Position numbers and translations under genes: made by a program. This document shows positions 62,746 through 64,000 of a DNA stretch of 64,000 bases, in pieces (positions within the stretch are counted from its first letter, which is position 1; every line of letters starts with the position of its first letter). Source of the stretch: Lactonifactor sp. BIOML-A5 (lineage in GTDB: Bacteria > Bacillota > Clostridia > Lachnospirales > Lachnospiraceae); assembly GCF_009677585.1 (NCBI RefSeq), contig NZ_WKYV01000008.1, forward strand, positions 1 through 64,000. Reading direction: 5' to 3'. The notes under the pieces are model-generated. The model had not been told where the DNA came from. It ran no database searches and saw nothing but the letters and a program-made list of their open reading frames with translations.

Positions 62746-62918
62746 TTTATGTTTTTTTCATACATCTAAAAAAATAGCGGCTCTTTTCCCATATCATACC
62801 AAAATGTATCCTCTGCACAGACAGATTATCCGGCAGACTTCATCATCCCGGATCAAATAAGCGGCCTTTCAGCTGTACTGTGGGACCTTATCGACTAAAA
62901 GACCGCTTTTCTTATGTA

Positions 62919-63140
62919 TTATTTAGTTTTTACAAAATCAAATTCCAGCTTCTCTATCTCTCCTTTCTCATTTTGGACATAGTCACGCATGTAGACTCCG
63001 TCTTCAGCAATCTTATGTGCCTTTTCTATCTCCCTGGGCGTGCTGGCCTTGCCGTCCAGCCACAGAGAGATTCCTTGTTTTTCATAATGCTTTAATTCCT
63101 CACGGAGAGTTTCCGTCTTTTTGGAACGTTTTTTCCCCAT
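62919..63140 (-). CDS. Small hypothetical protein
   Basis: A 73-residue soluble, charged protein beginning MGKKRSKKTETLREELKHYE, with ISLWLDGKASTPREIEKAHK and ending in FVKTK. I recognise the pattern as a short conserved clostridial protein of unknown function but no named family. The start at 63140 has no good ribosome site; a longer TTG-started frame to 63212 is possible but overlaps a TATAAT (63174-63179) that could be its promoter. Confidence 0.55.
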   Translation of the reverse strand: MGKKRSKKTETLREELKHYEKQGISLWLDGKASTPREIEKAHKIAEDGVYMRDYVQNEKGEIEKLEFDFVKTK

Positions 63141-63485
63141 ACTTTTTACGGATAACCAGCAAAATCGTGATATATTATAAGCTGCAGCTACCCCTTCTCC
63201 TTTCTGAAACAACTTTACTGAAAAGCGCCAAAAATAATTAGAAAAGACAAGGATTCTGCAGTAAACTTCTATTCAATATAAATCATTGTTTTGGGAATCT
63301 AAGAACAACTGAATCTGTTCGTTCTTTTGCGGCAGAGACACCGCATGATTGGAATACAGAACTTTTTTACTTACATGGGAATACTATTATCTGCTGTTAT
63401 CTTTAGCTACCACATCCTTTCCTGCGAAAATGATGTGCAGTTTCCCTGACTTTTCTTATGGTTATTATATCTTATTTTGAGGGGA

Positions 63486-63514
63486 TTGCAAGAGATTTTG
63501 TAAAAAAATATAGT
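63486..63514 (+). promoter_or_regulatory. Sigma-A promoter before structured element copy B
   Basis: A -35 box TTGCAA (63486-63491), a 17-bp spacer and -10 TATAGT (63509-63514). The predicted start near 63521 lies about 50 bases before the first long hairpin, which suggests the element is transcribed. Bases 63213-63485 hold nothing else that I recognise. Confidence 0.55.
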
Positions 63515-63571
63515 TTTGTGTATATGAAGCTCGAGGTGAAATAGTCGGCGAGCGGGGTGTCCCAGACGGAC

Positions 63572-64000
63572 GGTCAAGGGAGGAGGTCTTGGGGCCAGGG
63601 GTACTGTGTGGATCTGCTTGCTGCTGCGTTTCTCCTCAGCTAACTGCCTGGCCGTTCACTAAGAAGCTCAGGAAAGCCTTCGCTCCTAAGTGACCGCCGG
63701 CAGTGGATCTTCGGACGCACTCCGTAGTCTGCGCAGATCCACACAGTACCCCTGGCCCCAAGACCTCCTCCCTTGACCTGGCAGAGACTCACTTCACATT
63801 CACGGAAAACGGGTGGGTAAGGTCGAACGTTGTACACTTTTCCTCTTGTTTCCCACTATTTATGACTCGATGTTTTGGATAAATAGATCCCCCTGGAACT
63901 TCCCCATACCCAGGTGAGAGGAATCCTGCGGCGGCGGGCTGGCTGGGTTGGGCGGGAGGGAGGCTTAAGTTCCGGGGACGATTCCGCAGGAGTGAGTAGA
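63572..64000 (+). ncRNA. Long-hairpin structured element, copy B (right end cut by window)
   Basis: Begins with a perfect 46-bp inverted repeat (63572-63617 with 63733-63778) enclosing a 115-nt folded interior. That interior includes a second imperfect stem with an ACTGCC-type arm near 63644-63660 and an AGTGACCGCCGGCAGT arm near 63689-63704. A single-stranded-looking core (63783-63900) follows, and then the 5' arm of the second hairpin, cut by the window end. The core and second arm match copy A at 121-338. No protein-coding frame is plausible. The class is unknown; a large structured RNA or a non-autonomous mobile element are the alternatives. Confidence 0.65.

Noticed and set aside
63640..63837. 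65-codon minus-strand frame
   Set aside because: It lies inside the 46-bp hairpin of the structured element and has no coding features.

Overview
The window reads as a chromosomal segment of an anaerobic, spore-forming Firmicute, most likely a gut Lachnospiraceae (Clostridium cluster XIVa). The evidence is the gene order ftsH-hpt-tilS-spoIIE-divIC-yabQ-yabP-S4-hup-mazG, sporulation genes (spoIIE, yabP, yabQ, cotS, cwlD, a SleL-like hydrolase), the [FeFe]-hydrogenase maturase hydF, LL-diaminopimelate aminotransferase (dapL) and a selenocysteine tRNA. Most genes lie on the minus strand. No prophage, insertion sequence or CRISPR array was recognised.

Layout. Both ends carry one copy of a large GC-rich element made of long hairpins (1-566 and 63,572-64,000). 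The two copies are in direct orientation and about 92% identical over a shared 218-bp stretch. From 0.7 to 7.5 kb lie a degenerate and an intact CapA-like protein, tRNA-Phe, and a PucR regulator divergent from an MFS transporter/uroporphyrinogen-decarboxylase-family unit. From 7.5 to 15.4 kb lie glycerol kinase, an FAH-family enzyme, two tRNA-Gly genes, a retron (reverse transcriptase plus a recognisable ncRNA with a1/a2 repeats), a malic enzyme/malate-or-lactate dehydrogenase pair, and a MATE transporter. From 15.4 to 28.4 kb lie tRNA-Sec, a zinc-ribbon/YARHG protein, dapL-dapF, an ANTAR regulator with glutamine synthetase (whose leader looks like an attenuator), an XRE regulator, hydF, and the NAD operon nadA-nadB-nadC-niaR behind a second MATE gene with a structured 5' leader. 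From 28.4 to 42.6 kb lie methylthioadenosine metabolism (mtnA, MtaD-like), an acyltransferase, a sulfite-reductase-like protein with a CoA-disulfide-reductase/rhodanese protein and divergent LysR, an ECF sigma/ABC transporter operon, tRNA-Leu and tRNA-Tyr, and a GH13 amylase. From 43 to 63.2 kb lie housekeeping and sporulation genes: ftsH to mazG, phosphoglucomutase, cotS, cca, a nucleotide-salvage run (comEB, upp, rpiB, a pseudo-phosphatase, tsaC), a 2-hydroxyacid dehydrogenase, cwlD, divIVA and a GH18 spore-type hydrolase.

How it works together. Three themes stand out. (1) RNA-based elements: a retron, an unidentified hairpin element with its own promoter, a glnA leader with a hexaloop hairpin overlapping a terminator beside an ANTAR gene, and a closed multi-hairpin leader before the MATE-nad operon. 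(2) Proteins that kept a fold but lost catalytic or signalling residues: the CapA paralogue, the low-molecular-weight phosphatase, and the ANTAR receiver domain. (3) A sporulation block in which spoIIE has the expanded 21-bp promoter spacing known for Spo0A-activated promoters.

Limits. Product names rest on motif and family recognition by eye. No database search, folding program or expression data was used. Both edge elements are cut by the window boundary.
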